64,000 nt of DNA from Nostoc spongiaeforme FACHB-130 (GTDB lineage Bacteria > Cyanobacteriota > Cyanobacteriia > Cyanobacteriales > Nostocaceae): positions 1 to 64,000 of the forward strand of contig NZ_JACJTB010000011.1 in the NCBI RefSeq assembly GCF_014698475.1, in the 5' to 3' direction. Of the stretch, positions 63,946 through 64,000 are shown piece after piece. The translations under genes and the position numbers were made by a program. The first letter of the stretch is position 1. Every line of letters begins with the position of its first letter. Below the pieces are notes generated by a model. That model did no database searches, had not been told where the DNA came from, and saw only the letters and a list, made by a program, of their open reading frames with translations.

Positions 63946-64000
63946 CATGCACCCTCGTCAAGAAATTGTTGAGATTTTTTCGAGCTTTCTGCAATTTTCA
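63946..64000 (+). CDS. Start of a gene cut by the window edge
   Basis: An ATG at 63946 opens a frame reading MHPRQEIVEIFSSFLQFS to the end of the window. The opening resembles the N-terminus of a cyanobacterial sigma-70-family regulator I have seen, but 18 residues are too few to assign it. Confidence 0.45.

Overview
The window is chromosome-like DNA from a filamentous, most likely Nostocales-type cyanobacterium (Nostoc/Anabaena/Calothrix relatives). The evidence is: HIP1 octamers (GCGATCGC) throughout; photosynthetic electron-transfer genes (psbV, petE, petJ); a CYP110-type P450; large hybrid and REC-first histidine kinases; heptad tandem repeats (CAAATGA and GGGAGACAA types); and several short palindromic repeat families known from this group.

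Layout. 0.3-3.7 kb: a ParA ATPase, then divergently a PD-(D/E)XK nuclease domain fused to a second ParA, and a ParB-like protein. 4-6 kb: a small stress membrane protein, Mn-catalase, and an exported RidA-like protein. 6.3-9.1 kb (minus strand): a retron, made of a structured msr-msd RNA, a retron reverse transcriptase and an upstream tRNA-like array, followed by a second RT-less copy of the RNA cassette. 9-13.9 kb: a three-gene ABC-2 exporter operon (minus). 14-18 kb: MscS channel, leuB, prepilin peptidase. 18-20.6 kb: an EACC1-like adaptor overlapping a caspase-FGE protein whose C-terminus has the codon signature of a diversity-generating-retroelement (DGR) variable region. 20.8-21.5 kb: a decayed MntA/HepT toxin-antitoxin pair beside a DUF433 gene. 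22-30.5 kb: accD, an MFS permease, and a sugar ABC importer whose binding-protein gene is separated from its two permeases by an opposite-strand AAA+ ATPase. 30.6-32.9 kb: psbV, petE, petJ. 33-37.6 kb: an exporter with an inactive C39-like domain, a parvulin-type isomerase and a DUF92 membrane protein. 38-50.6 kb: housekeeping and enzyme genes (rsmE, CYP110, msrB, Uma2, prolyl oligopeptidase, DUF697 GTPase, heme-oxygenase-like protein). 51-57.6 kb: three tandem histidine kinases and surE. 58-64 kb: sugar transferase, HupE/UreJ, M48 protease, a secreted protein, and a gene start cut by the window edge.

Most interesting points: (1) the duplicated retron RNA, where the three differences in the msd hairpin all keep base pairing; (2) the tRNA-like cluster and 50-bp element that travel with each copy; (3) the likely DGR-diversified caspase-FGE protein with its EACC1 partner; (4) the nuclease-ParA fusion with a ParB-like partner; (5) the AAA+ ATPase splitting the sugar importer genes.
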